From Streptomyces sp. SLBN-31 (GTDB lineage Bacteria; Actinomycetota; Actinomycetes; Streptomycetales; Streptomycetaceae), in contig NZ_VFNC01000003.1 in the NCBI RefSeq assembly GCF_006715395.1, positions 1,054,001 through 1,118,000 of the forward strand: a stretch of 64,000 nt of DNA, read 5' to 3'. The position numbers and the translations under genes are program-made. Positions within the stretch are counted from its first letter, which is position 1. Each line of letters begins with the position of its first letter. This document shows, piece by piece, positions 25,858 through 35,621 of this stretch. Below the pieces are notes generated by a model. The model was not told the DNA's origin, ran no database searches, and was given only the letters and a program-made list of their open reading frames with translations.

Positions 25858-26102
25858 AAGCGGCCCCGGAGCTGCGGACGAGGTAATCGGGAGGTGATCC
25901 TCCGGTTCGCCTCGAAAAGACGGCTGAGCACTCCGGGCGGCAGGAATGGCGCGACTCGGGTTACCGTTCGAGTGGCCGTTGCGGGCTTTTCCCGTTTGAC
26001 ACGGGGGCGGGATGTACCGTCACACTCCGCAGCGTCACCATGACACGGCCCCGGGAAGAACGCCTGGGGAGGCCCCAGCATCGACCGGAGAGAAGAGCGA
26101 AG

Positions 26103-28913
26103 TTGTCCCCGACCAGCGAGACCGCACACGGCGGCCGCCGACTCGTCATCGTCGAGTCGCCTGCCAAGGCGAAGACGATCAAGGGCTACCTCGGCCCCGG
26201 CTACACCGTCGAGGCGAGCGTCGGGCACATCCGCGACCTTCCCAACGGCGCCGCGGAGGTGCCGGAGAAGTACACCGGCGAGGTCCGCCGCCTCGGTGTG
26301 GACGTCGACCATGACTTCCAGCCCATCTATGTGGTCAACGCCGACAAGAGGGCGCAGGTCAAGAAGCTCAAGGACCTGCTGAAGGACTCCGACGAGCTCT
26401 TCCTCGCCACCGATGAGGACCGCGAGGGCGAGGCCATCGCCTGGCACCTGCTGGAGGTGCTCAAGCCCAAGGTCCCGGTCAAGCGGATGGTCTTCCACGA
26501 GATCACCAAGGACGCGATCCGCGCGGCCGTCGCCAACCCCCGCGATCTCAACCAGCGCATGGTCGACGCCCAGGAGACCCGCCGCATCCTCGACCGTCTC
26601 TACGGCTACGAGGTCTCGCCGGTCCTGTGGAAGAAGGTCATGCCGCGGCTGTCGGCCGGCCGCGTCCAGTCCGTGGCCACCCGTCTCGTCGTGGAGCGGG
26701 AACGCGAGCGCATCGCTTTTCGTTCTGCCGAGTACTGGGACCTGACGGGCACCTTCGCGACCGGCCGCGCGGGTGATCCTTCGGACCCGTCGTCGCTGGT
26801 CGCCCGCCTGCAGACCGTCGACGGCAGGCGGGTCGCGCAGGGCCGCGACTTCGACTCCCTGGGACAACTCAAGAGCGAGCAGGTCCTCCACCTCGACGAG
26901 GCGAACGCCCGCGCCCTGGCCGCCGCCCTGGAGCAGACGCGGTTCGCGGTCCGCTCCGTCGAGTCGAAGCCGTACCGCCGCTCGCCGTACGCCCCGTTCC
27001 GTACGACGACGCTGCAGCAGGAGGCGAGCCGCAAGCTCGGCTTCGGCGCCAAGGCGACCATGCAGGTGGCCCAGAAGCTGTACGAGAACGGCTTCATCAC
27101 CTACATGCGTACAGACTCCACGACCCTCAGCGACACCGCCGTGGCCGCCGCCCGCGCCCAGGTGACGCAGCTCTACGGCGCCGACTACCTGCCGTCGGCC
27201 CCGCGGACATACGTCGGCAAGGTCAAGAACGCCCAGGAGGCGCACGAGGCGATCCGCCCCTCGGGTGATCGTTTCCGCACCCCGGCCGAGACCGGCCTGA
27301 CCGGCGACCAGTTCAAGCTGTACGAGCTGATCTGGAAGCGCACGGTCGCCTCCCAGATGAAGGACGCCACCGGCAACTCCGTCACCGTGAAGATCGGTGG
27401 CACCGCCGCCGACGGCCGGGACGTCGAGTTCACCGCCTCCGGCAAGACGATCACTTTCCACGGCTTCCTGAAGGCCTACGTCGAGGGCGCCGACGACCCG
27501 AACGCCGAGCTGGACGACCGCGAGCGCCGGCTGCCCCAGGTCAGCGAGGGCGACCCGCTGTCCGCCGAGGAGATCACGGTCGACGGGCACGCCACCAAGC
27601 CTCCGGCCCGCTACACCGAGGCCAGCCTCGTCAAGGAGCTCGAAGAGCGCGAGATCGGCCGCCCGTCGACGTACGCGTCGATCATCGGCACGATCCTCGA
27701 CCGCGGCTACGTCTTCAAGAAGGGCACGGCGCTCGTCCCGTCCTTCCTGTCCTTCGCCGTGGTCAACCTCCTGGAGAAGCACTTCGGGCGGCTCGTCGAC
27801 TACGACTTCACCGCCAGGATGGAGGACGACCTCGACCGCATCGCGCGCGGCGAGGCGCAGGCCGTGCCGTGGCTGAAGCGGTTCTACTTCGGCGAGGCCA
27901 ACGGCATCGGCGGCGCGGCCGAGGCCGGCAACGGCGACGGGGACCACCTCGGCGGCCTCAAGGAACTGGTGACCGACCTGGGCGCGATCGACGCGCGCGA
28001 GGTGTCGTCGTTCCCGGTGGGCAACGGCATTGTGCTGCGGGTCGGCCGCTACGGCCCGTACATCGAGCGCGGCGAGAAGGACTCCGAGGGCCACCAGCGG
28101 GCGGACGTGCCCGAGGACCTCGCCCCGGACGAGCTGTCCGTCGAACTCGCGGAGGAGCTGCTGGCCAAGCCCAGCGGCGACTTCGAGCTCGGCGCCGACC
28201 CCGCGACGGGCCACCAGATCATCGCCCGGGACGGCCGCTACGGCCCGTACGTCACCGAGGTGCTCCCCGAGGGCACCCCGAAGACCGGCAAGAACGCCGT
28301 CAAGCCGCGTACGGCCTCGTTGTTCAAGTCGATGTCGCTGGACACGGTGACCCTCGCGGACGCCCTCAAGCTGATGTCGCTGCCGCGCGTCGTCGGCACC
28401 GACGCCGAGGGCCAGGAGATCACCGCGCAGAACGGCCGCTACGGCCCGTACCTGAAGAAGGGCACGGACTCGCGCTCGCTGCAGACCGAGGAGCAGCTCT
28501 TCACGATCACCCTCGAAGAGGCGCTGCAGATCTACTCGCAGCCCAAGCAGCGCGGACGCGCGGCCGCCAAGCCGCCGCTGAAGGAGCTGGGCACCGACCC
28601 GGTCAGCGAGAAGCCGGTCGTGGTCAAGGACGGCCGTTTCGGACCGTACGTGACCGACGGGGAGACCAACGCGACCCTGCGCTCCGGCGACAGCGTCGAG
28701 ACGATCACCCCGGAGCGCGGCTTCGAACTCCTCGCCGAGAAGCGGGCGAAGGCGCCCGCCAAGAAGACGGCGAAGAAGGCTCCCGCCAAGAAGGCCCCGG
28801 CCAAGAAGGCGACGGCCGCCAAGAAGACCGCCGCGAAGAAGACCACGACGGCGGCGAAGAAGACGGCCGCCAAGAAGACGACGGCGGCTTCGAAGACGCC
28901 GTCGGACGACTGA
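26103..28913 (+). CDS. topA: DNA topoisomerase I with lysine-repeat tail
   Basis: A 936-aa type IA topoisomerase that relaxes negative supercoils. The TOPRIM domain is at the N-terminus (LVIVESPAKAKTI, DEDREGEA); the catalytic tyrosine is Y334 in FITYMRTDS. Instead of zinc ribbons, the C-terminal third has repeats of the GRYGPY type (GRYGPYIERG, GRYGPYVTEV, GRYGPYLKKG, GRFGPYVTDG), then about 50 residues of Lys/Ala repeats, the processivity tail known in Streptomyces TopA. TTG 26103 (GGAGAGAAGAGCGAAG upstream) is used; ATG 26040 would add 21 residues. A TTGACA at 25996 may be part of the promoter. Confidence 0.95.
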   Translation: MSPTSETAHGGRRLVIVESPAKAKTIKGYLGPGYTVEASVGHIRDLPNGAAEVPEKYTGEVRRLGVDVDHDFQPIYVVNADKRAQVKKLKDLLKDSDELFLATDEDREGEAIAWHLLEVLKPKVPVKRMVFHEITKDAIRAAVANPRDLNQRMVDAQETRRILDRLYGYEVSPVLWKKVMPRLSAGRVQSVATRLVVERERERIAFRSAEYWDLTGTFATGRAGDPSDPSSLVARLQTVDGRRVAQGRDFDSLGQLKSEQVLHLDEANARALAAALEQTRFAVRSVESKPYRRSPYAPFRTTTLQQEASRKLGFGAKATMQVAQKLYENGFITYMRTDSTTLSDTAVAAARAQVTQLYGADYLPSAPRTYVGKVKNAQEAHEAIRPSGDRFRTPAETGLTGDQFKLYELIWKRTVASQMKDATGNSVTVKIGGTAADGRDVEFTASGKTITFHGFLKAYVEGADDPNAELDDRERRLPQVSEGDPLSAEEITVDGHATKPPARYTEASLVKELEEREIGRPSTYASIIGTILDRGYVFKKGTALVPSFLSFAVVNLLEKHFGRLVDYDFTARMEDDLDRIARGEAQAVPWLKRFYFGEANGIGGAAEAGNGDGDHLGGLKELVTDLGAIDAREVSSFPVGNGIVLRVGRYGPYIERGEKDSEGHQRADVPEDLAPDELSVELAEELLAKPSGDFELGADPATGHQIIARDGRYGPYVTEVLPEGTPKTGKNAVKPRTASLFKSMSLDTVTLADALKLMSLPRVVGTDAEGQEITAQNGRYGPYLKKGTDSRSLQTEEQLFTITLEEALQIYSQPKQRGRAAAKPPLKELGTDPVSEKPVVVKDGRFGPYVTDGETNATLRSGDSVETITPERGFELLAEKRAKAPAKKTAKKAPAKKAPAKKATAAKKTAAKKTTTAAKKTAAKKTTAASKTPSDD

Positions 28914-28962
28914 ACGGCGACCGACTCACGGGGGCATTCCCCACGGAGACTTCGCAAAACGA

Positions 28963-28993
28963 ACGCCCCGATATCGCTTTGGTGTCGGGGCGT
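28963..28993 (+). terminator. Terminator of topA
   Basis: Eleven-bp stem (ACGCCCCGATA with TGTCGGGGCGT, one G-T pair) around a 9-nt loop, 50 bp after the topA stop. Confidence 0.75.
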
Positions 28994-29048
28994 GCGCACG
29001 TTCGGGCGCGCCCGGTGGGTTGTCGGTCGGTCCCGATAGGCTGAAAGC

Positions 29049-32000
29049 ATGACGCGAGCCGAGCAGCCAACGGCCCCTAATCCGGCCCCCGACGACGCCC
29101 TTGTCGCGGACTCCCGCGAGCGCGCCGTCCGCGCCCTGCTGCGCCGTCCGCAGCTGAGGCGGTTGTGGAGCGCACAGCTCGTGGGGTCGATCGGCGACAC
29201 CCTAGCCCTCCTCGTGCTGGTGCTCCTGGCCCTCCAAGCGGCCATCAGTGAAGGCTCGTTCGGCGGCAGCTACCGGGGCGTGGCGTTCGCAGTGGCGACC
29301 GTCTTCGCGGTACGCATCCTCGCGACGCTGCTCTTCGGCGCCGTCCTCCTCGGCCCGCTCACCTCGCTCACCTCCCACGACGGCCCGCTGGACCGCCGTT
29401 GGACGATGGTCGGCGCCGACGCCGTGCGGGTCCTCGCGCTCATCGTCGCCCCGCTGTGGATCGACTGGACGCCCGACGACGCGCTGGCGATCGTGCTGGT
29501 GACCGCCTTCGTGACCGGCGTGGCCGAGCGCTTCTGGACGGTCTGCCGTGAGAGCGCGGCGCCCGCGCTGCTGCCGGCCCCGCCGCCGGAGGGCGCGACG
29601 GTACGACCCCTGCCGGACCACATGGACGCCCTGCGCCGCCTGTCGCTGCGCACGACCTTCGTGGCGATCCCGCTCGCCGCCGCCGCGCTTGTCGTCGCGG
29701 GGCTGCTCAACAACCTGCTGGGCGCCGGCCTCGACTGGTTCGCCCAGCACCAGGCCGCCCTCGCCTCGTACGTGGCGGCGGGGCTCTTCGCCGCCTCCCT
29801 GTCCGTCGTGACCTTCCTCGAACTGCCCGACACGCGCACCCCGCGCGCGCGTTCGCCGCTCGAGGGACTGCGCCGGCCCAAGACGGCCACGGGCGTCGAC
29901 AAGGGCCGCACGGGAGCCATCCCGCTGCTGGTGCTCTCCGGCGCCGCCGTCGCGGGCGCGATCGCCGCCGCCGTCGCGGTGTGCGTGCTGCACGCCAAGG
30001 ACCTGCACGGCGGCCCGGTGACCTACGGCCTCCTCGTCCTCGGACTGACCGGCGGCGTCGTCGTCGGCATCCGTACGGCGCCGAAGATCCTGGTGTCGCT
30101 CTCGCGTCGCCGCCTGCTCGCGCTGACCATCGCCTTCACCGGCATCGCGCTGCTGGCCGCCGGGCTCGTCCCGGACGTCACCACCGTCCTGCTGATCGTC
30201 ACGCTCGCCGGCATGGGCGCGGGCGTCGCCGCCAACACCGGGCACACCCTCCTCGACCAGGAGGCCGAGGACCACCGGCGCGCGCGCACCACCGAGCACC
30301 TGCACGCCGTCGTCCGGGTCACCGTGGCCCTCGGCGCCGTGATCGCGCCGGTCGTGGCCGCCGGGATCGGCCCGCACCGGCTGGAGAACGGCAAGTTCGT
30401 CTTCGCCCACGGCGGCGCCGCCTTCACCCTCATGCTGGTCGGCGCGCTGCTGCTGCCGGTGGCCGCGCTGGTGCTGGCCAAGGTCGACGACCGCTCCGGC
30501 GTGCCGCTGCGGCACGACCTGCGCGACGCCCTGCTGGGCGGCGACGACCCGGAGACCGCGCCCGCCGCCGGCGGCTTCTTCATCGCCCTGGAGGGCGGCG
30601 ACGGCGCCGGCAAGTCCACGCAGGCCGAAGCGCTCGCCGAGTGGATCCGGGCCAAGGGCCACGAGGTCGTGGTGACCCGTGAGCCGGGCGCGACCCCGGT
30701 CGGCAAGCGGCTGCGGTCGATCCTGCTGGACGTCTCCAGCGCCGGCCTGTCCCACCGGGCCGAGGCCCTGCTGTACGCGGCGGACCGCGCGGAGCACGTG
30801 GACACGGTGGTGCGGCCCGCCCTGGAACGGGGCGCCGTCGTGATCTCCGACCGGTACATCGACTCGTCGGTTGCCTATCAGGGCGCGGGCCGCGACCTGT
30901 CCCCGACGGAGATCGCACGCATCAACCGGTGGGCGACGAACGGCCTCGTACCCCACCTCACCGTCCTGCTGGACATCTCCCCGGAGAGCGCCCGCGAACG
31001 GTTCACGGAGGCGCCGGACCGGCTGGAGTCGGAGCCGGCCGAGTTCCACGCACGCGTGCGCTCCGGATTCCTCACGCTCGCCGCGGCCGACCCCGGGCGG
31101 TACCTGGTGGTGGACGCCGGCCAGGAGCCCGAGGCCGTCACCACCGTCGTACGCCACCGGCTCGACCAGCTGCTGCCGCTGTCCGAGCAGGAGATCCGGG
31201 AGCAGGAGGAGGCGCGGAGGAAGGCCGAGGAGGAAGCCCGCCGCAAGGCCGAGGAGGAGGCCGCCCGCAAGGCCGAGGAGGAGCGGCTGGAGCGCGAGCG
31301 CCAGGAGCAGCTCGCCAAGCTGCGTGCCGAGGAGGAGGAGCGCAAGCGGCGCGAGCTGGAGGAGGCGCAGCGGCGCGAGGCCGAACGGCAGGCCGAGGAG
31401 GCCCGGCGCCGTGCCGAGGAGGCCGCCCGGCGCGCCGAGGAGGAGCGTCAGCGGCTGCTCGCCGAGGAGAAGGCGCGCGCCGAGGAGGAGGCCCGCCGCA
31501 AGGCCGAGGAGGAGCGCCGGCGCAGGCAGGCCGAGGAGGAGGCCCGGCTGCAGGCCGAGGCGGACGCGCGGCGGCTGGAGAAGCAGCGCAAGGCCGAGGA
31601 GGCCCTGCTGCGCGCCGAGGAGGCCCGCCGGCTCGCCGAGCAGGCCGCGGCCGCCGCGGAGGCCGGTCCCAAGCAGCCGGCCGCGCCCGCGGTGCCGCCG
31701 GAGGCGCCGACCAGGCCGACGCCGGTGGTGACGCCGACGAACGCCTCGGGCGGACCTGTCGAGGACACGGCGGTGCTGCGGCCGGTGCGGGACGAGGAGC
31801 CGCGGGGAGCACGCCGTGGGGGCGAGTCCGACTCCGAGGTGACGGCCCAGCTCCCGCAGCCGCCGGTTCCTTCGGGCGCGGCGGACGAGACCGCCGTGCT
31901 GCCGCCGGTGGTGCCGGGTGCCGCGGACGAGACGGCTGTGCTGCCGCCCGTTCCTTCGGGCGCCGCCGATGAGACGGCCGTGCTGCCGCCGGTTGCCCCG

Positions 32001-32306
32001 GGTGCGGCCGACGAGACGGCCGTGCTGCCTCCCGTGCGCGGTGAGGACCCGTCGGACCGGGTGCCGCCGGGGTACTTCCGGGACGAGCCGGCGGGGCCTG
32101 CCCGGCCGGACGGGACCGAGGACCGTACCCGCGAGATGCCCCAGGTCGACGCCGAGGGTGCGCCGCGGCGCAGGGCCCGCTCCGACTGGGCCGAGGAGAC
32201 CCCGCTGGACGACCTGCCCTCGCTGGCGGACGAACTGCTCGGACCGCACCAGGACGGCCACGACGACGACGCGGGCCGGGGCCGGCGTCGCGGGCGGGGG
32301 CGCTGA
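29049..32306 (+). CDS. tmk: MFS-like membrane domain fused to thymidylate kinase with coiled-coil and repeat tail
   Basis: A 1085-aa fusion. Residues 35-480 form a polytopic MFS-like domain. Residues 515-720 are a complete thymidylate kinase (dTMP to dTDP): P-loop ALEGGDGAGKST with K522, DRYIDSSVAYQG and the lid region. Residues 720-880 are a long Glu/Arg/Lys coiled coil (AEEEARRKAEE heptads). The tail is Pro-rich and repeats ADETAVLPPV four times. ATG 29049 has TAGGCT close upstream (29036-29041) and no clear Shine-Dalgarno. Normal Tmk is about 210 aa, so dTDP synthesis here is tied to the membrane. The repeated T-A-V-L unit could be a phosphothreonine site read by FHA domains (inference). 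Confidence 0.92.
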   Translation: MTRAEQPTAPNPAPDDALVADSRERAVRALLRRPQLRRLWSAQLVGSIGDTLALLVLVLLALQAAISEGSFGGSYRGVAFAVATVFAVRILATLLFGAVLLGPLTSLTSHDGPLDRRWTMVGADAVRVLALIVAPLWIDWTPDDALAIVLVTAFVTGVAERFWTVCRESAAPALLPAPPPEGATVRPLPDHMDALRRLSLRTTFVAIPLAAAALVVAGLLNNLLGAGLDWFAQHQAALASYVAAGLFAASLSVVTFLELPDTRTPRARSPLEGLRRPKTATGVDKGRTGAIPLLVLSGAAVAGAIAAAVAVCVLHAKDLHGGPVTYGLLVLGLTGGVVVGIRTAPKILVSLSRRRLLALTIAFTGIALLAAGLVPDVTTVLLIVTLAGMGAGVAANTGHTLLDQEAEDHRRARTTEHLHAVVRVTVALGAVIAPVVAAGIGPHRLENGKFVFAHGGAAFTLMLVGALLLPVAALVLAKVDDRSGVPLRHDLRDALLGGDDPETAPAAGGFFIALEGGDGAGKSTQAEALAEWIRAKGHEVVVTREPGATPVGKRLRSILLDVSSAGLSHRAEALLYAADRAEHVDTVVRPALERGAVVISDRYIDSSVAYQGAGRDLSPTEIARINRWATNGLVPHLTVLLDISPESARERFTEAPDRLESEPAEFHARVRSGFLTLAAADPGRYLVVDAGQEPEAVTTVVRHRLDQLLPLSEQEIREQEEARRKAEEEARRKAEEEAARKAEEERLERERQEQLAKLRAEEEERKRRELEEAQRREAERQAEEARRRAEEAARRAEEERQRLLAEEKARAEEEARRKAEEERRRRQAEEEARLQAEADARRLEKQRKAEEALLRAEEARRLAEQAAAAAEAGPKQPAAPAVPPEAPTRPTPVVTPTNASGGPVEDTAVLRPVRDEEPRGARRGGESDSEVTAQLPQPPVPSGAADETAVLPPVVPGAADETAVLPPVPSGAADETAVLPPVAPGAADETAVLPPVRGEDPSDRVPPGYFRDEPAGPARPDGTEDRTREMPQVDAEGAPRRRARSDWAEETPLDDLPSLADELLGPHQDGHDDDAGRGRRRGRGR

Positions 32307-32450
32307 GGCACCCAGAGAGCCGAGGCACCGCCAGGGGCGGCCGACCTTCGTGGCGGCCGTCCCTACGGCGCCGTCGGCCCCGTTGGCAGTGCCACCCCGC
32401 ACAATGGAACCCGCAACACGAACCGTGACGAAAGGGCGGGGGGACGACGT

Positions 32451-33656
32451 ATGACCGTCTGGGACGACCTCGTCGGCCAGGAGAAGGTGGCCGCGCAGCT
32501 GGACGCGGCCGCGCGGGACGCCGACGCCCTCGTCACCGCCGTCGCCGCCGACACGCCGCTTCCCGAGGCGTCCAGGATGACGCACGCCTGGCTGTTCACC
32601 GGCCCGCCCGGCGCCGGACGCAACCAGACGGCGCGGGCCTTCGCCGCCGCCCTGCAGTGCGTGTCGCCCGACCGCGCGCTCGGCGGGTCCCCCGGCTGCG
32701 GGTTCTGCGACGGCTGCCACACGGCCCTGGTCGGCACGCACGCCGACGTCACCACCGTCGCCGCCGTCGGCACGCAGATCCTCGCCGAGGACATGCGGGA
32801 CACCGTACGGAAGTCGTTCACGTCCCCGGCGAACGGCCGCTGGCAGATCATCCTCGTCGAGGACGCCGAGCGGCTGAACGAGAAGTCGGCCAACGCCGTG
32901 CTCAAGGCCGTGGAGGAGCCCGCCCCACGCACGGTCTGGCTGCTGTGCGCTCCCTCCGTCGAGGACGTCCTGCCCACCATCCGCTCCCGCTGCCGCCACC
33001 TGAACCTGCTGACGCCGTCGGTGGACGCCGTGGCCGACATGCTCGTACGCCGTGAGGGGATCGAACCGGCTGTCGCCGCCGCCGTGGCCCGCGCCACCCA
33101 GGGGCATGTCGACCGGGCCCGCCGCCTGGCGAGCGACCCGGCCGCGCGTGAGCGCCGCGCCGCCGTCCTGAAGCTGCCGCTGCGGGTCGAGGACGTCGGC
33201 GGCGCGCTCAGGGCCGCCCAGGAGCTCGTCGACGCGGCCGCCGAGGACGCAAAGCAGCTCGCCGAGGAGATGGACGGCAAGGAGACCGAGGAGCTGAAGG
33301 CGGCGCTGGGCGCGGTCCAGGGCGGTCGGATGCCGCGCGGTACGGCCGGCGTCATGAAGGACCTGGAGGACAAGCAGAAGCGCCGCCGGACCCGCACCCA
33401 GCGCGACAGCCTCGACCTCGCGCTGACCGACCTCACCGCGTTCTACCGGGACGTCCTCGCCCTCCAGTTCGGCTCGCGTGTCGCCATCGCGAACGCGGAC
33501 TCCGAGGACGCACTGGAGCGCATCGCCCGCGGAAGCAGACCCGAGTCCACGCTCCGCCGCATCGAGGCGATCGCCGCCTGCCGCGATGCCCTCGACCGCA
33601 ATGTGGCCCCGCTGCTCGCGGTGGAGGCGATGACGATGGCGCTCAGAGCCGGCTGA
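32451..33656 (+). CDS. holB: DNA polymerase III delta' subunit
   Basis: A 401-aa AAA+ clamp-loader subunit that helps place the sliding clamp on DNA. The P-loop is degenerate (TGPPGAGRNQTA), as is usual for delta', which does not hydrolyse ATP. A zinc-binding cluster follows (CGFCDGC with an earlier Cys), then VEDAERLNEKSANAVLKAVEEPAP and the sensor region STIRSRC-like LPTIRSRCRHL. It follows tmk in the same direction, the common tmk-holB pairing. Start ATG after AAGGGCGGGGGGACGACGT. Confidence 0.93.
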   Translation: MTVWDDLVGQEKVAAQLDAAARDADALVTAVAADTPLPEASRMTHAWLFTGPPGAGRNQTARAFAAALQCVSPDRALGGSPGCGFCDGCHTALVGTHADVTTVAAVGTQILAEDMRDTVRKSFTSPANGRWQIILVEDAERLNEKSANAVLKAVEEPAPRTVWLLCAPSVEDVLPTIRSRCRHLNLLTPSVDAVADMLVRREGIEPAVAAAVARATQGHVDRARRLASDPAARERRAAVLKLPLRVEDVGGALRAAQELVDAAAEDAKQLAEEMDGKETEELKAALGAVQGGRMPRGTAGVMKDLEDKQKRRRTRTQRDSLDLALTDLTAFYRDVLALQFGSRVAIANADSEDALERIARGSRPESTLRRIEAIAACRDALDRNVAPLLAVEAMTMALRAG

Positions 33657-33767
33657 GGAGCCCACTTCCGAGCCTGACTCATCAACGGGAGGTTGACCGG
33701 GTCATTCGTACGAGCCACGCTCCACACGCACCGCATCCGAGTCGCTGCGCACGGTTACGCTCGCCTG

Positions 33768-35351
33768 ATGCACATCAGGCGCAGCATTCGTCCAGGTCGG
33801 CCCCGAAACGCCGCCCTCCTCCTCGCCACCGCCGCCATGCTCGTCTCCGCCTGCTCCACCTCGGGCCCGGCCAGCTCCGCCGGCGGCGCGGCGGAGGCGG
33901 TGCTGGCCGCGCTGCCCCGGTCGACACCGTCCGCGCTGACCCCGTACTACACACAGAAGCTGAACTGGCACGACTGCGGTGTCCCCGGCTTCCAGTGCGC
34001 CACGATGAGGGCGCCGCTCGATTACGCCCACCCGGGCGGCGGGGACGTGAAGCTGGCCGTCGCCCGCAAGAAGGCCACGGGCAAGGGCAAGCCGCTGGGG
34101 TCGCTGCTGGTGAACCCCGGCGGGCCGGGCGGCTCGGCGATCGGCTACCTGCAGCAGTACGCGGGCATCGGCTACCCGGCAGAGGTGCGCGCCCGCTACG
34201 ACATGGTCGCGGTCGACCCGCGCGGAGTCGCCCGCAGCGAGCCCGTCGAATGCCTCGACGGCCGTCAGATGGACGCGTTCACGCAGACCGACACGACACC
34301 CGACGACCGCCGGGAGACCAGCGAACTCGTCAGCGCCTACAAGAAGTTCGCGGAGGGCTGCGGGGCACACTCGGCGGGATTGCTGCGGCACGTCTCGACC
34401 GTCGAGGCCGCCCGGGACATGGACGTCCTGCGGGCCGCGCTCGGGGACCGGAAGCTGACGTACGTGGGGGCGTCGTACGGGACGTTCCTCGGGGCGACGT
34501 ACGCCGGGCTGTTCCCGGAGCGGGTGGGCCGGCTGGTGCTGGACGGCGCGATGGACCCCACGCTGCCCGCGCGCCGGCTGAACCTCGACCAGACGGCGGG
34601 CTTCGAGACGGCGTTCCAGTCCTTCGCGCAGGATTGCGTACGGCAGCCGGACTGCCCGCTCGGCCGCAAGGGGACCACTCCCGACCAGGTGGGCCGCAAC
34701 CTCAGCGCCTTCTTCAGGAAGCTGGACGCCCACCCCCTCGCCACCGGCGACGCGGACGGCCGCAAGCTCGGCGAGGCCCTCGCGACCACCGGTGTGATCG
34801 CGGCGATGTACGACGAGGCCTCGTGGGCGCAGCTGCGGGAGGCGCTGACGTCGGCGATGAAGGAGGGCGACGGGGCGGGCCTGCTGGTGCTGTCCGACAG
34901 CTACTACGAGCGCGACGGCCAGGGCCGCTACTCGAACCTGATGTTCGCCAACGCCGCTGTGAACTGCCTGGACCTGCCGGCCGCGTTCTCCTCGCCCGAG
35001 CAGGTGGAGAAGGCGCTGCCGTCCTTCGAGAAGGCGTCCCCCGTCTTCGGCGAGGGCCTCGCCTGGGCATCCCTGAACTGCGCGTACTGGCCGGTGAAGG
35101 CCACGGGCGAGCCGCACCGCATCGAGGCGAAGGGCGCGGCCCCCATCGTCGTGGTCGGCACCACCCGCGACCCGGCGACCCCGTACCGCTGGGCACGGTC
35201 CCTGGCCGCCCAGCTCACCTCCGGCCGCCTCCTCACCTACCAGGGCGACGGCCACACCGCGTACGGCCGCGGCAGCGACTGCATCGACTCCGCGATCGAC
35301 ACCTACCTGCTCCGCGGAACCCCGCCGGCCAAGGCGAAACGCTGCTCATAG
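33768..35351 (+). CDS. Secreted tripeptidyl aminopeptidase (SlpD/TAP-type alpha/beta hydrolase lipoprotein)
   Basis: A 527-aa exported serine peptidase. N-terminus: twin-basic leader (RRSIRPGRPR), hydrophobic stretch and lipobox VSAC. Alpha/beta-hydrolase features: VNPGGPGGSA oxyanion loop, nucleophile S236 in YVGASYGTFLG, later acid RDPATPY and histidine GDGHTAYG; the last ~100 residues are the TAP C-terminal domain. It releases N-terminal tripeptides from extracellular proteins. ATG 33768 has TACGCT 8 bp upstream and no Shine-Dalgarno, suggesting a leaderless transcript. Confidence 0.9.
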   Translation: MHIRRSIRPGRPRNAALLLATAAMLVSACSTSGPASSAGGAAEAVLAALPRSTPSALTPYYTQKLNWHDCGVPGFQCATMRAPLDYAHPGGGDVKLAVARKKATGKGKPLGSLLVNPGGPGGSAIGYLQQYAGIGYPAEVRARYDMVAVDPRGVARSEPVECLDGRQMDAFTQTDTTPDDRRETSELVSAYKKFAEGCGAHSAGLLRHVSTVEAARDMDVLRAALGDRKLTYVGASYGTFLGATYAGLFPERVGRLVLDGAMDPTLPARRLNLDQTAGFETAFQSFAQDCVRQPDCPLGRKGTTPDQVGRNLSAFFRKLDAHPLATGDADGRKLGEALATTGVIAAMYDEASWAQLREALTSAMKEGDGAGLLVLSDSYYERDGQGRYSNLMFANAAVNCLDLPAAFSSPEQVEKALPSFEKASPVFGEGLAWASLNCAYWPVKATGEPHRIEAKGAAPIVVVGTTRDPATPYRWARSLAAQLTSGRLLTYQGDGHTAYGRGSDCIDSAIDTYLLRGTPPAKAKRCS

Positions 35352-35458
35352 CCCCTGGCCCGCGCCCGGAACCCCCGCCCCCGGGGCGTGGTCGGAGCAC
35401 CCCCGGAAACTGTGTAGACTTACCGACGTTGCTGATCGCACCATAGTGCGGACGGCGC

Positions 35459-35535
35459 GCCGCCTTAGCTCAGATGGCCAGAGCAACGCACTCGTAATGC
35501 GTAGGTCTCGGGTTCGAATCCCGAAGGCGGCTCCA
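35459..35535 (+). tRNA. tRNA-Thr(CGT)
   Basis: Full cloverleaf: acceptor GCCGCCT pairs with AGGCGGC, D arm TTAGCTCAGATGGCCAGAGC, anticodon stem ACGCA/TGCGT with loop CTCGTAA (anticodon CGT, reads ACG), T arm with GGTTCGAATCC. CCA is encoded. A -10-like TAGACT lies about 40 bp upstream, and a terminator follows directly. Confidence 0.97.
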
Positions 35536-35539
35536 TTGG

Positions 35540-35571
35540 AACCCCAGGTCAGAGGCTTTCGACCTGGGGTT
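35540..35571 (+). terminator. tRNA-Thr terminator
   Basis: Perfect 11-bp stem (AACCCCAGGTC / GACCTGGGGTT) followed by TTTCGG, starting 5 bp after the tRNA. Confidence 0.88.
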
Positions 35572-35621
35572 TTCGGCATTTGCGGACAGGTACGTGCGCC
35601 GAGGTCGGCTGGAGGGCGGAC

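Noticed and set aside
28750..28905. CRISPR-like or satellite repeats in the topA 3' end
   Set aside because: The repetition comes from Lys/Ala codons of the known TopA tail.
29202..33665. A ~1490-codon open frame antisense to tmk and holB
   Set aside because: Pure shadow of the opposite strand, without motifs or ribosome binding site.
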